From: Mycolicibacterium senegalense
GTDB lineage: Bacteria; Actinomycetota; Actinomycetes; Mycobacteriales; Mycobacteriaceae
NCBI RefSeq assembly: GCF_019645875.1
Contig: NZ_CP081000.1
Location: forward strand, 1,302,001 to 1,366,000
DNA: 64,000 nt
Reading direction: 5' to 3'
The notes under the pieces are model-generated. The model saw only the letters and a list, made by a program, of their open reading frames with translations, was not told the origin of the DNA and made no database searches. This document shows, in pieces, positions 17,178 through 25,922 of this stretch (position 1 is its first letter; the number at the start of each line of letters is the position of its first letter). Position numbers and translations under genes: made by a program.

Positions 17178-17722
17178 GTGATCCCCAGCCGGTCGACGAG
17201 TGTCAGGAACGCGGCGGCGAAATCGTTGTCGGCGGTCGCGACCCGCACCGCATCCCAGTCGACCTGCTCGCGCACCGCGCGGGCCGCCGGCAGCAATGCG
17301 GCGAAGTCACAGTGGTGTTCGTTGAGCGAGCGCAACTTCTCCGACATCACCAGCGTCGGCGGCAGGACCGGCATCCGGACCGCGAGCACATCCTGCACCT
17401 CGGCGCGGTCCAGCACGTCGGCGTCCACCGACACACCGTTGAGTTGGTAGAGCACATCGACCAGGACATCGTCGTCGGGATAGGCCTTGAACAACCAGTC
17501 CTCGGGCACGTGCACGATCTGGAACCCGGCCTTGCGCAACGTCGTCTCGGCCGCTTCCGCGTCGGTCTCGGCGACGACGAAATCGACGTCGTGCACGGGT
17601 TCGGGCGCGCCGTACACCCACAGCGCATAGCTTCCGGCCAGGGCGAACCGCGGGCCGTGCGCCTTGAACGCCGACGCCGCGCGTTTGAGCGCGTCCCGCA
17701 GCTCATCGTTGCGGTCGAGCAC
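17174..17722 (-). CDS. Nucleotidyltransferase-fold protein
   Basis: 182 residues. A minimal nucleotidyltransferase pattern is visible: GSYALWVYG followed by a DxD pair (HDVDFVV) and a third acidic residue in the DVLVDVLY strand. Similar folds occur in AbiEii-type toxins and in LinB/ANT-like enzymes, but no antitoxin gene lies beside it. Stops of this gene and the WYL gene overlap (17174-17177). Function unknown; the fold is likely, the role is not readable. Confidence 0.65.
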   Translation of the reverse strand: MLDRNDELRDALKRAASAFKAHGPRFALAGSYALWVYGAPEPVHDVDFVVAETDAEAAETTLRKAGFQIVHVPEDWLFKAYPDDDVLVDVLYQLNGVSVDADVLDRAEVQDVLAVRMPVLPPTLVMSEKLRSLNEHHCDFAALLPAARAVREQVDWDAVRVATADNDFAAAFLTLVDRLGIT

Positions 17723-17788
17723 GTGCCATCCCGGGTTGTCGGGGCATCGTCATGATGGGGGCGACGCCGTTGTGGGTATGGGGTACCC

Positions 17789-18547
17789 ATGCGGCTGGCC
17801 ACTTTCAACATTTTGCACGGACGCAGTGTTCACGACGGCGATGTCGACTTGGGCAGATTGGCGGCAGCCGTCACCGAACTGGACCCCGACATCCTGGCCC
17901 TGCAGGAGGTCGACTGTGATCAGCCGCGGTCGGGCAAGGCCGATCTGACCGCCGTGGCCGCCGATGCGATGAACGCCCCGTACCACCGATTCGTCGCGGC
18001 CATCTCCGGAACCCCCGGCGCGACGTGGATGGCCGCGACCGGCAGCGAACAACCCGGCACCGCCGCCTACGGGATCGCCCTGCTGTCCAGGTTCCCGGTC
18101 GAGAACTGGCAGGTGCTGAGGCTCCCGCGGATCCCGTTCCGGTTTCCCATGTACGTCTCGGGGATTCGTCGGGTCCGGGTCATCCATGAGGAACCTCGGG
18201 CCGCGGTCGTCGGCCGCGTCGACACTCCGCTGGGGCCGATCACGGTGGCCAACACCCACCTGTCGTTCGTTCCCTGGTGGAACCGCGTGCAGTTGCGGCA
18301 CCTGGTCCGCGACGTCCGCGGCTTTCCGGGCCCGAGACTGCTGATGGGCGATCTGAACATGGGACCGGGCCAACCGGGCCGGTGGCATCCGCTGGGAACC
18401 GCGTTGACGTTCCCGGCCGACGAGCCGACGGTGCAGCTGGACCACATCCTCACCGACGACGCCAGGATGTCGGCCGGGGACTGTGCCGCACCGCGGCTGC
18501 CGGTTTCGGATCACCGGGCGCTTGTCGTCGACATTTCGGAGCGGTGA
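17789..18547 (+). CDS. Endonuclease/exonuclease/phosphatase (EEP) family protein
   Basis: 252 residues with the complete EEP catalytic pattern: TFNILHG at residues 5-11, LALQEVD with the metal-binding Glu, NTHLSF, GDLNMGP and the terminal SDHRALVVD. Such enzymes hydrolyse phosphodiesters in DNA, RNA or lipid headgroups. No signal peptide is seen, so it is probably cytosolic. It runs in the same direction as the mannosidase operon, 17 bp ahead of it, and could be cotranscribed. The substrate is unknown. Confidence 0.85.
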   Translation: MRLATFNILHGRSVHDGDVDLGRLAAAVTELDPDILALQEVDCDQPRSGKADLTAVAADAMNAPYHRFVAAISGTPGATWMAATGSEQPGTAAYGIALLSRFPVENWQVLRLPRIPFRFPMYVSGIRRVRVIHEEPRAAVVGRVDTPLGPITVANTHLSFVPWWNRVQLRHLVRDVRGFPGPRLLMGDLNMGPGQPGRWHPLGTALTFPADEPTVQLDHILTDDARMSAGDCAAPRLPVSDHRALVVDISER

Positions 18548-18564
18548 CGCCGTAGGGTTTTGAA

Positions 18565-21500
18565 ATGCACGTCACGTCAGTGGAGACGACGGAGCTGTTT
18601 GCCGGGCCGGAGGATGCCCCTCGGCAGCTGGTGCGGGTGCGATACGCGGCCTGCGCTGCGCCGACGCCGGTGCGGATCAGCGGGGACGGGCTTTCGGGTG
18701 AGGCGCTCGCCCCCGTAGGTGACGGCATCGTCGAGGTGCCGGTGGACGTCGAGCGCGGCGTGCCCGGCGAGGTCCGACGCGCGTGGGTGGGGGAGACGGC
18801 CTTCGACTTCACCGTCGCCGAACCGGGCTGGACCATGTACCTGATCAGCCACTTCCACTACGACCCGGTCTGGTGGAACACCCAGGCCGCCTACACCAGT
18901 GTGTGGACCGAAGACCCGCCCGGACAATGCCGCCAGACCAACGGCTTCGACCTGGTGGCCGCCCACTTGGAGATGGCCCGGCGCGAGCCGGAATACAAGT
19001 TCGTGCTGGCCGAGGTGGACTACCTCAAGCCGTACTGGGACGCCAGGCCCGAGGACCGGGCCGACCTGCGCCGGTTCATCGCGCAGGGACGCGTCGAGAT
19101 CATGGGCGGCACCTACAACGAGCCGAACACCAACCTCACCAGCCCGGAAACGGCGATCCGGAACTTTGTGTCCGGCATGGGTTTTCAACGCGACGTCATG
19201 GGCGCGGATCCGGCCACCGCGTGGCAGCTCGATGTGTTCGGGCACGACCCGCAGTTCCCCGGGATGGCCGCCGACGTCGGCCTGACGTCCAGTTCGTGGG
19301 CGCGCGGGCCGCATCACCAGTGGGGGCCCATGCAGAACGACGGCGACCCCGAGCGCATGCAGTTCGCCAGCGAGTTCGAGTGGATCGCGCCCTCGGGACG
19401 CGGCCTTCTCACGCACTACATGCCCGCCCACTACTCGGCCGGCTGGTGGATGGACTCGTCGGCCTCACTGGCCGAAGCCGAAGAATCCACCTACGCGCTG
19501 TTCACCAAACTCAAGCGAGTTGCGTTGACCCGCAACGTGCTCCTACCCGTCGGCACCGACTACACCCCGCCCAACAAATGGGTCACCCAGATCCACCGCG
19601 ACTGGAACGCGCGCTACGCCTGGCCGAAGTTCATCTGTGCGCTTCCGTCCGAGTTCTTCGCTGCGGTGCGCGCGGAAGCCGACGAACGCGGGATCACGCC
19701 GTCCCCGCAGACCCGCGACATGAACCCGATCTATACCGGCAAGGACGTCTCCTACATCGACACCAAGCAGGCCAACCGGGCCGCCGAGGACGCGGTGCTC
19801 GATGCCGAGCGCTTCGCGGTGTTCGCCGGACTGCTCGGCGGCGCGGACTACCCGCAGGCTGCTCTGGCCAAGGCGTGGGTGCAGCTGGCGTACGGGGCAC
19901 ACCACGACGCCATCACCGGATCGGAGTCCGATCAGGTCTATCTCGACCTGCTGACCAGCTGGCGCGACGCCTGGGAGCTGGGGGTCACCGCCCGCGACAA
20001 CGCGCTGAACCTGCTGACCGAAGCTGTGGACGGTTCGGTCGTGGTATGGAACGCCTTGGCGCACAACCGGACTGGCATCGTCACCGCGCACCTGGACGAA
20101 CCGTTTCCCGGTGCCCTGCTCGACAGCGACGGCAACGAGGTGCCCGTGCTGGTCGAGCACGACGGAGCCACCGTGAGCTGGCTGGCCCGTGACGTTCCCT
20201 CGCTGGGCTGGCGGTCCTATCGCTTTGCCGCCGGGCAGGCGCAGGCCTGGCATCCGGTGGCCGGCGTCGAGATCGCCAACGAGCGTTACCGGCTGCGTAT
20301 CGATGCGGCCCGCGGCGGTGGGGTGTGCTCACTCACCGACGACGGGCGCGAGCTCATCGCCGACGGCGGCGTCGGCAACGAACTGGCCGTCTACGAGGAG
20401 TACCCCGCCCATCCCGAGGCCGGCGAAGGACCCTGGCATCTGCTTCCCACCGGACCGGTCGTGGGCTCGTCGGCCGCTCCCGCTGACGACGTGCAGTGCC
20501 AGCACAGCGCCCTCGGTCAGCGGGTGATCGTGCGCGGCCACATTCCAGATCTGTTGCGCTACACCCAGATCATCACGCTGTGGTCGGGGGTCCAGCGCGT
20601 CGATTGCCGCACCGTCATCGACGAGTTCGTCGGGGCCGACCGCCTGGTGCGGCTGCGCTGGCCCTGCCCGGTGCCCGGCGCGTTGCCGGTCAGCGAGGTC
20701 GGCGACGCGGTGATCGGCCGTGGATTCGGGCTGCTGCACGACAGTTCGTCGCCTCAGGCGGTAGATGCCGCGCAACACCCGTGGACGCTCGACAATCCGG
20801 CCTACGGTTGGTTCGGCCTGTCCTCGGCGGTGCGCGTGCGCATCGGCGACGCCGTCCGGGCGGTGTCGGTGGCCGAGGTCGTCGCTCCCGGCGAAGGTGC
20901 CGACCCGCGCGAGCTGATGGTGGCGCTGGTCCGCGCCGGGGTGACGGCCACCTGCAGCGCCGCCGACAAACCCCGCTACGGCGACCTCACGGTGGACTCC
21001 AACCTGCCCGACACCCGGTTCGCGCTCGGTGGTCCCGATGAAAACCCGTTCACCGCGGCTGTTCTCGCCGAAGCCGACATCGCCTACAGCGACGAGTTCA
21101 AACGCCAGCTCGACGCGACGGGCTCGGCACGAGTGTGGGTGCCGGCCACCACGCCGTTGGCCCAACAATGGGTGCCCGGTGCCGACCTGCGTGGCGTCCG
21201 AACCCTGCCGGTGCTGATCCTGGCCGGCGACATCGACGCGGTGATCCAGGATCTGGCGGATGCCGAGATCCTCGTCAGCCAGCAGGCGCCCGCGGCGGCC
21301 GAACCGTTCGAGGCCCGCACCGTCGCACTGCTGAATCGCGGTGTGCCCAGCTTCGCCATCGAGCCCGACGGCACCCTGCACACATCCCTGATGCGGTCCT
21401 GCACAGGCTGGCCTTCGGGTACCTGGATCGACCCGCCGCGCCGTACCGCACCGGACGGATCCAACTTCCAATTGCAGCACTGGACACACACATTCGACTA

Positions 21501-22698
21501 CGCGGTGGTCACCGGCGCCGGTGACTGGCGGGCCGCGGGTGTCGCTGCGAGCGCCGCCGAGTTCAACCGGCCGCTGCAGCCGGTCGTGACCGATTCGGAT
21601 GCGGCCGGCGGGCTGCCGTCGTGGGGCTCATTGCTGGAGATCGAGCCGGCGGGCACCGTGCAACTGGGCGCGCTCAAAGCCGCGGGTAACCCCCTCGCGT
21701 CGGGCAGCGTCCGCAGCACTGACCCGGCCGACGGGGTGACTGCGCGGCTGGTCGAGATCACCGGCACCCCCGCCGAGGTCACGCTGCGCTCGGGCCTGCG
21801 CGCGGTCACCGCGGCGGCGAACCTCAACCTGCTGGAAGAACCCGCAGCAGAGCAGCCCTCACATCTGAACCTGCACGGCTACCAGATCGCCACCGTCTCC
21901 ACCCAACTCAACCTGCCCAGGGTGTTGCGCGGCGAGCATCGACGACTGGCGCCCGACGCCGAGGCGGCCCAACCGCTCTACGCCAGGTACTGGCTGCACA
22001 ATCGCGGTCCCGCACCCCTGGGCGGCCTTCCTGCCGTCGCGTACCTGCACCCGGAGAGCATTGTCGGCCAAGCCGGCAGCGACGTGGTGGTCCGGCTGAC
22101 CGCGGCCAGTGATTGCACCGACGCCCCGCTGCACGGCCGGGTCAGGCTGACCGGCCCTGCCGACTGGGACGTGCAGCCCGATGAGTTGCCCTATGTCCTG
22201 CCGCCGGGTGAACACCTGGAAACCGATGTGGTGGTGAGCATCCCGGCCTCCGCGGAGCCGGGGCTGTATCCGCTGCGTGCCGAACTGGTGGTGACCGGCA
22301 GCGGATCAGAGGCGCTACCGCCCTCGTGGCGGCAGGTGGTCGAGGACGTCTGCGTTGTCAGGATCGGTGAACCCGAAGCACACGTGCTCAAGCTGGTGTC
22401 CGAGCCGCGGGACGTCGATATCAGAGCCGGTGAGACCGCACGGCTGGCGATGACGATCGGCACCGACGCCCGCACCGGCATGAGCGCCGAGGCACATCTG
22501 ATCAGCCCGTGGGGAACCTGGGACTGGATGGGGCCTGCGGCGGTCGGCGTCGAACTGCCCGCTGCGGGTACCGCCGAAATCGTTTTCGACGTCACGCCGC
22601 CGTCTTGGGTCGAGCCGGGCCAGTGGTGGGCGTTGGTCCGGGTCGGTTGTGCCGGGCGACTGGTCTACTCTCCCGCGGTGAAGGTCACGGTGCGATGA
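18565..22698 (+). CDS. Alpha-mannosidase, glycoside hydrolase family 38
   Basis: 1377 residues, longer than the M. tuberculosis homologue Rv0648 (about 1215). The GH38 catalytic domain follows a 90-residue N-terminal extension. Zinc ligands are in ISHFHYDPVWW (His96/His98 area, Asp100) and the nucleophile is Asp223 in QLDVFGHDPQ. More ligand motifs include GAHHDAITG. The rest holds the GH38 beta domains and two late Ig-like segments (PESIVGQAGSDVVVRL, PRDVDIRAGETARL). No signal peptide, so it acts inside the cell, probably trimming mannosyl groups from a glycolipid or oligomannoside. It overlaps the next gene by ATGA and leads a three-gene operon with a ROK kinase. Confidence 0.9.
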   Translation: MHVTSVETTELFAGPEDAPRQLVRVRYAACAAPTPVRISGDGLSGEALAPVGDGIVEVPVDVERGVPGEVRRAWVGETAFDFTVAEPGWTMYLISHFHYDPVWWNTQAAYTSVWTEDPPGQCRQTNGFDLVAAHLEMARREPEYKFVLAEVDYLKPYWDARPEDRADLRRFIAQGRVEIMGGTYNEPNTNLTSPETAIRNFVSGMGFQRDVMGADPATAWQLDVFGHDPQFPGMAADVGLTSSSWARGPHHQWGPMQNDGDPERMQFASEFEWIAPSGRGLLTHYMPAHYSAGWWMDSSASLAEAEESTYALFTKLKRVALTRNVLLPVGTDYTPPNKWVTQIHRDWNARYAWPKFICALPSEFFAAVRAEADERGITPSPQTRDMNPIYTGKDVSYIDTKQANRAAEDAVLDAERFAVFAGLLGGADYPQAALAKAWVQLAYGAHHDAITGSESDQVYLDLLTSWRDAWELGVTARDNALNLLTEAVDGSVVVWNALAHNRTGIVTAHLDEPFPGALLDSDGNEVPVLVEHDGATVSWLARDVPSLGWRSYRFAAGQAQAWHPVAGVEIANERYRLRIDAARGGGVCSLTDDGRELIADGGVGNELAVYEEYPAHPEAGEGPWHLLPTGPVVGSSAAPADDVQCQHSALGQRVIVRGHIPDLLRYTQIITLWSGVQRVDCRTVIDEFVGADRLVRLRWPCPVPGALPVSEVGDAVIGRGFGLLHDSSSPQAVDAAQHPWTLDNPAYGWFGLSSAVRVRIGDAVRAVSVAEVVAPGEGADPRELMVALVRAGVTATCSAADKPRYGDLTVDSNLPDTRFALGGPDENPFTAAVLAEADIAYSDEFKRQLDATGSARVWVPATTPLAQQWVPGADLRGVRTLPVLILAGDIDAVIQDLADAEILVSQQAPAAAEPFEARTVALLNRGVPSFAIEPDGTLHTSLMRSCTGWPSGTWIDPPRRTAPDGSNFQLQHWTHTFDYAVVTGAGDWRAAGVAASAAEFNRPLQPVVTDSDAAGGLPSWGSLLEIEPAGTVQLGALKAAGNPLASGSVRSTDPADGVTARLVEITGTPAEVTLRSGLRAVTAAANLNLLEEPAAEQPSHLNLHGYQIATVSTQLNLPRVLRGEHRRLAPDAEAAQPLYARYWLHNRGPAPLGGLPAVAYLHPESIVGQAGSDVVVRLTAASDCTDAPLHGRVRLTGPADWDVQPDELPYVLPPGEHLETDVVVSIPASAEPGLYPLRAELVVTGSGSEALPPSWRQVVEDVCVVRIGEPEAHVLKLVSEPRDVDIRAGETARLAMTIGTDARTGMSAEAHLISPWGTWDWMGPAAVGVELPAAGTAEIVFDVTPPSWVEPGQWWALVRVGCAGRLVYSPAVKVTVR

Positions 22699-23312
22699 GC
22701 CGCGTGGAGTGGGCGGCGCAAGTGGCCGGAAAACCGGTGTCGGTCAACGAGATCGACGAACGGGAGGCGGTCCTGCGCGCGGGAAACCGGGAAGCGGCGC
22801 TACCACGACCCGGCACCAGCGAGGGGCGGCAGTTGCGCCGCTGGCTGACCCAATTGGCGGTGGCCGAAAAAGTGGTCGCCGACGAGGCCTCGGCCCGCGG
22901 GCTGACCGACCTCGGCGCCCCCGGCCGAGACGAGGTGCTGCCCGACACCGCGGCCCGGCTGGAGATCGGCAGCGTCGCCGCTGCGACGCTGGACTCCGCA
23001 CCGGCGCGAGCGGTCTTCGTGGACGTGACTGCGGCGGTGCACATCTCCGATGCGGAGGTCGCTGCCTACCACGAACGCAACCCCATGCGATTCGCGCTGA
23101 AACCGGCGGGCCCCGACGGTTGGCGGGGCCGGCCGGTTGTGCCGCCGCTGGAACAGGTGCGCTGCCGGATCGCCGCGCATCTGACCGCGGCCGCCCGCAG
23201 GAAGGCCTTCCGGCAGTGGCTCGACGCGCGCTGTGCCGCAGTGGTGCGACTCGCGCCCGGATACGAGCATCCCGGAGATCCCCGTCAACCGGACAACACG
23301 CACAAGCACTAG
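22695..23312 (+). CDS. Foldase/SurA-like protein of the mannosidase operon (Rv0649-like)
   Basis: 205 residues from ATG at 22695, overlapping the mannosidase stop. The position is that of Rv0649, which has been labelled a malonyl-CoA:ACP transacylase, but I see no GHSxG or other transacylase motif. The layout recalls SurA/PrsA-type foldases without the rotamase domain: an N-terminal VNEIDEREAVLRAG and RRWLTQLAVAEKVVADEASARGL helix region, then HISDAEVAAYHERNPMRF, then PPLEQVRCRIAAHLTAAARRKAFRQWLDARCA. No signal peptide. It may help fold or assemble the giant mannosidase. The family is inferred from pattern only. Confidence 0.6.
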   Translation: MSRVEWAAQVAGKPVSVNEIDEREAVLRAGNREAALPRPGTSEGRQLRRWLTQLAVAEKVVADEASARGLTDLGAPGRDEVLPDTAARLEIGSVAAATLDSAPARAVFVDVTAAVHISDAEVAAYHERNPMRFALKPAGPDGWRGRPVVPPLEQVRCRIAAHLTAAARRKAFRQWLDARCAAVVRLAPGYEHPGDPRQPDNTHKH

Positions 23313-23321
23313 GAGCACCAG

Positions 23322-24218
23322 GTGACTCTCACCCTCGCGGTCGACATCGGCGGCACCAAGATCGCAGCCGGTCTGGTCGACCCCGAGGGGCAGTTGGTGC
23401 ACCGGGCACAGCTGCCGACCCCCGATGGTGACGCCGAGACGGTCTGGGCCGTCGTCGAGAAGCTGCTCGACGAGACCATGCAGACCGCGGACGGCGCCGC
23501 GACCGGTGCCGGTGTCGCTTCGGCCGGCCCGATCGACCTGCGCAGCGGCACCATCAGTCCGATCAATATCACTGAGTGGCAACGCTTTCCGATCGTCGAC
23601 CGGGTCGCCGGTGCGACCCGGTTGCCGGTGCGGCTCGGCGGCGACGGGTTATGTATGGCGATGGGCGAGCAATGGTGCGGTGCGGGGCGGGGCGCGCAGT
23701 TCCTGCTCGGCATGGTGGTCTCGACCGGGGTCGGCGGCGGGCTGGTGCTCGACGGCGCGCCGTATGACGGCCGCACCGGCAATGCCGGACACGTCGGCCA
23801 CGTCGTTGTCGCGCCCGACGGCGAAGACGCGTGTACGTGCGGCGGGCGCGGCTGCGTCGAGACCATCGCGTCCGGCCCGAGCTTGGTCCGATGGGCCCGG
23901 CGTCACGGGTGGGAAGGGGCCGACGCCAAGGCGCTGGGTGGCGCCGCGAACCAGGGAGACGAATTGGCGCTCAAGGCATTTGAGCGCGGCGCCCGGGCGG
24001 TGGCGGCCATGATCGCGTCGGTGGGCGCGGTGTGCGACCTCGACCTGGTGGTGATCGGCGGGGGAGTGGCCAAGTCCGGGGCGCTGTTGTTCGATCCGCT
24101 GCGCGCGGCGCTGACCGACTACGCCGGGCTGGAGTTCCTGCGCGGCCTGCGAGTCGTCCCGGCCGAACTCGGTGGGGATGCCGGCCTGGTGGGTGCGGCG
24201 GCCCTGGCCCGCGGCTGA
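23322..24218 (+). CDS. ROK-family sugar kinase
   Basis: 298 residues from GTG. ATP-binding DIGGTKIAAGLVD at the start, the GVGGGLVLDG segment, and the ROK zinc motif CTCGGRGCVET all present. Members phosphorylate glucose, mannose or related sugars. Placed 9 bp after the foldase-like gene in the alpha-mannosidase operon, it is well suited to phosphorylate mannose released by that enzyme. It corresponds to Rv0650. Its last 100 bp overlap the 3' end of the convergent HxlR gene. Confidence 0.9.
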   Translation: MTLTLAVDIGGTKIAAGLVDPEGQLVHRAQLPTPDGDAETVWAVVEKLLDETMQTADGAATGAGVASAGPIDLRSGTISPINITEWQRFPIVDRVAGATRLPVRLGGDGLCMAMGEQWCGAGRGAQFLLGMVVSTGVGGGLVLDGAPYDGRTGNAGHVGHVVVAPDGEDACTCGGRGCVETIASGPSLVRWARRHGWEGADAKALGGAANQGDELALKAFERGARAVAAMIASVGAVCDLDLVVIGGGVAKSGALLFDPLRAALTDYAGLEFLRGLRVVPAELGGDAGLVGAAALARG

Positions 24219-24547
24219 CGCTTCTGGAGCTCCATGTGGGTGCGGCCCCAGTCGCACAACGCGCCCAGCACCGGCGCCAGCGTCTGGCCGTACTCGGAGA
24301 TCGAATAATGCACGCACGGCGGCACCGTGCCCGCGTCATGGCGATCGATGATCCCGGCGTCGACCAGATCGTGCAGATGCCGGATCAGCATCCGCTCGGT
24401 GATCTCGGGGATGCTGCGGCGCAACTCGGCGGTGCGCATCGGCCCGTCGGACAACCGCCACAGGATGGTTCCTTTCCAGCGCCCATCGATGACCGACAAC
24501 GTCGCGTCGATAGGGCACTCGCCGACCTCTTTCTTGGAAACCGCCAT
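24119..24547 (-). CDS. HxlR-family transcriptional regulator
   Basis: 142 residues. The winged-helix HxlR core is complete within about residues 1-107: ECPIDATLSVIDGRWKGTILWRL, MRTAELRRSIPEITERMLIRHLHDL, and the wing at HYSISEYGQTLAPVLGALCDWG. The remaining 35 residues (QPRARAAAPTRPASPPSS onward) are antisense to the ROK kinase and have no family counterpart, so the protein seems to have lost an earlier stop. It is divergent from the DUF1772 gene across a dyad and probably represses it. Confidence 0.85.
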   Translation of the reverse strand: MAVSKKEVGECPIDATLSVIDGRWKGTILWRLSDGPMRTAELRRSIPEITERMLIRHLHDLVDAGIIDRHDAGTVPPCVHYSISEYGQTLAPVLGALCDWGRTHMELQKRQPRARAAAPTRPASPPSSAGTTRRPRRNSSPA

Positions 24548-24568
24548 GGGACAAATCCTCCCATCGTG

Positions 24569-24584
24569 CTGACTAATTTGTCAG
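24569..24584. promoter_or_regulatory. Dyad operator between the HxlR and DUF1772 genes
   Basis: CTGAC-N6-GTCAG (16 bp, with AATT at the centre) lies in the 77-bp gap of the divergent pair. Its form fits HxlR-family sites. Both starts lie within about 45 bp, so binding could silence both promoters. Confidence 0.6.
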
Positions 24585-24624
24585 TACCTTGTTTTTTGGC
24601 AGCACGCTGAGCAGGCTTGATGCC

Positions 24625-25062
24625 ATGGAAGAGGTTCTGAAAATTCTCGCCCTGATCGTCACCGGCCCGCTTGTCGGCGTGGAGTTCGGGGTCGCGGCGT
24701 TCACCAACCCGATCCTGCAGCGGCTGCCGGACGCGGCCTACCGCCAGGCCCGCGGCACCGGCAGCCGGATTCTCGGAACCGTGATGCCGTTCTGGTACCT
24801 CGGGGCGACGGCGCTGCTGATCGCTGTCGCGGTGTGGCGTCCCGGGCCGTTGCTCATCACAGCCGTGGTGTTGATGGGGGTGATCATGCTGTTGTCCGTC
24901 ACCACACTGGTGCCGATCAACAACCGCGTGGCGGCGGGCGCAGGCGGTGAGGGGGAACCGGACCGGTTCGGCGAGCTCACCGGCCGCTGGGACCGGCTGC
25001 ACTGGCTGCGGGTGGCGTTGTTGGCGGCGGCGTTCGTGCTGTTGGTGATGGGTGCACGGTGA
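24625..25062 (+). CDS. DUF1772 (anthrone-oxygenase-like) membrane protein
   Basis: 145 residues from ATG at 24625. Four hydrophobic stretches at about 5-25, 50-72, 76-97 and 122-143, with the DUF1772 landmarks ALIVTGPLVGVEFGVAAFTNP at the start, TTLVPINNR after the third helix and RWDRLHWLRVALL before the last. The anthrone oxygenase label comes from fungal relatives and is not proven here. Divergent from an HxlR regulator, an arrangement usual for stress-induced membrane genes. Confidence 0.8.
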   Translation: MEEVLKILALIVTGPLVGVEFGVAAFTNPILQRLPDAAYRQARGTGSRILGTVMPFWYLGATALLIAVAVWRPGPLLITAVVLMGVIMLLSVTTLVPINNRVAAGAGGEGEPDRFGELTGRWDRLHWLRVALLAAAFVLLVMGAR

Positions 25063-25089
25063 ACAGTTTGCGAGGCGGAAGCGGCCGTT

Positions 25090-25119
25090 TTGGCTGATCG
25101 GTAGGTGTTCGGCTACTCT
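25090..25119 (+). promoter_or_regulatory. Candidate sigma-A promoter of rplJL
   Basis: TTGGCT (25090-25095) and TACTCT (25114-25119) are 18 bp apart, with a predicted start near 25126. The transcript would then begin with the L10 leader. Pattern match only. Confidence 0.5.
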
Positions 25120-25134
25120 GGTCGAGTTCCACCG

Positions 25135-25300
25135 AAGACCGTCGGTCACCTAGAGCAATAGGTTGAAGGTCCGGGAAATGTCCCGGCGGCCCACGCAGGA
25201 GGACGAGGCTAGACCAGTTTCATGCTGGATATCTGTGCGCCCCGACCTGTCTGCGTCGGGGCGTTCGTCATTTCACGGCCCCAAGTTGGTGGAGCACCCG
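25135..25300 (+). ncRNA. Ribosomal protein L10 leader
   Basis: About 190 untranslated bases precede rplJ. They contain GAAGACCGTCGGTCACC (25134-25150), GGTTGAAGGTCCGGGAAATGTCCCGG (split by a GTCCGGG/CCCGG stem) and CGCAGGAGGACGAGG, which resemble the L10-leader RNA bound by the L10(L12)4 complex. A GC-rich hairpin CGCCCCGAC/GTCGGGGCG at 25238-25263 with TTCGTCATTT after it looks like an attenuator. Boundaries are approximate. Confidence 0.65.
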
Positions 25301-25323
25301 ATACCCACCACAAGGAGGCATGC

Positions 25324-25851
25324 ATGGCCAAGGCTGACAAAGCCACGGCGGTTGCCGACATTGCTGAGCAGTTCAAGGCGTCGACGGCCACCGTCGTCAC
25401 CGAGTACCGCGGGCTGACTGTGGCGAACCTGGCTGAGCTGCGTCGTTCCCTCGGCGACTCCGCCACGTACACCGTCGCCAAGAACACTCTGGTGAAGCGC
25501 GCCGCGTCCGAAGCCGGCATTGAAGGTCTCGACGAGCTGTTCGCCGGTCCCACGGCGATCGCGTTCGTCCAGGGTGAGCCGGTTGACGCCGCCAAGGCGA
25601 TCAAGAAGTTCGCCAAGGACAACAAGGCGCTCGTCATCAAGGGCGGCTACATGGACGGCAAGGCGCTGTCCGTCGCCGAGGTCGAGAAGATCGCCGACCT
25701 CGAGTCGCGCGAGGTTCTGCTCGCCAAGCTGGCAGGTGCCATGAAGGGCAACCTGTCCAAGGCCGCCGGCCTGTTCAACGCGCCCGCTTCTCAGGTGGCC
25801 CGCCTCGCCGCGGCGCTGCAGGAGAAGAAGGCCGGCGAAGAAGCCGCTTAA
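25324..25851 (+). CDS. rplJ: 50S ribosomal protein L10
   Basis: 175 residues from ATG at 25324, with AAGGAGG just ahead (upstream in-frame codons lie in the leader and are not used). L10 anchors the L7/L12 stalk. Conserved features are [44 protein letters not shown] and the C-terminal helix carrying L12-binding sites ([11 protein letters not shown]). Coexpressed with rplL 71 bp downstream and probably autoregulated through the leader. Confidence 0.97.
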   Translation: MAKADKATAVADIAEQFKASTATVVTEYRGLTVANLAELRRSLGDSATYTVAKNTLVKRAASEAGIEGLDELFAGPTAIAFVQGEPVDAAKAIKKFAKDNKALVIKGGYMDGKALSVAEVEKIADLESREVLLAKLAGAMKGNLSKAAGLFNAPASQVARLAAALQEKKAGEEAA

Positions 25852-25922
25852 CCGCTGTCGCTTAACCGCAACCGCACCATCCACCCGAACATCTGTAAGA
25901 AAAATCAGGAAGGACCATAAAC

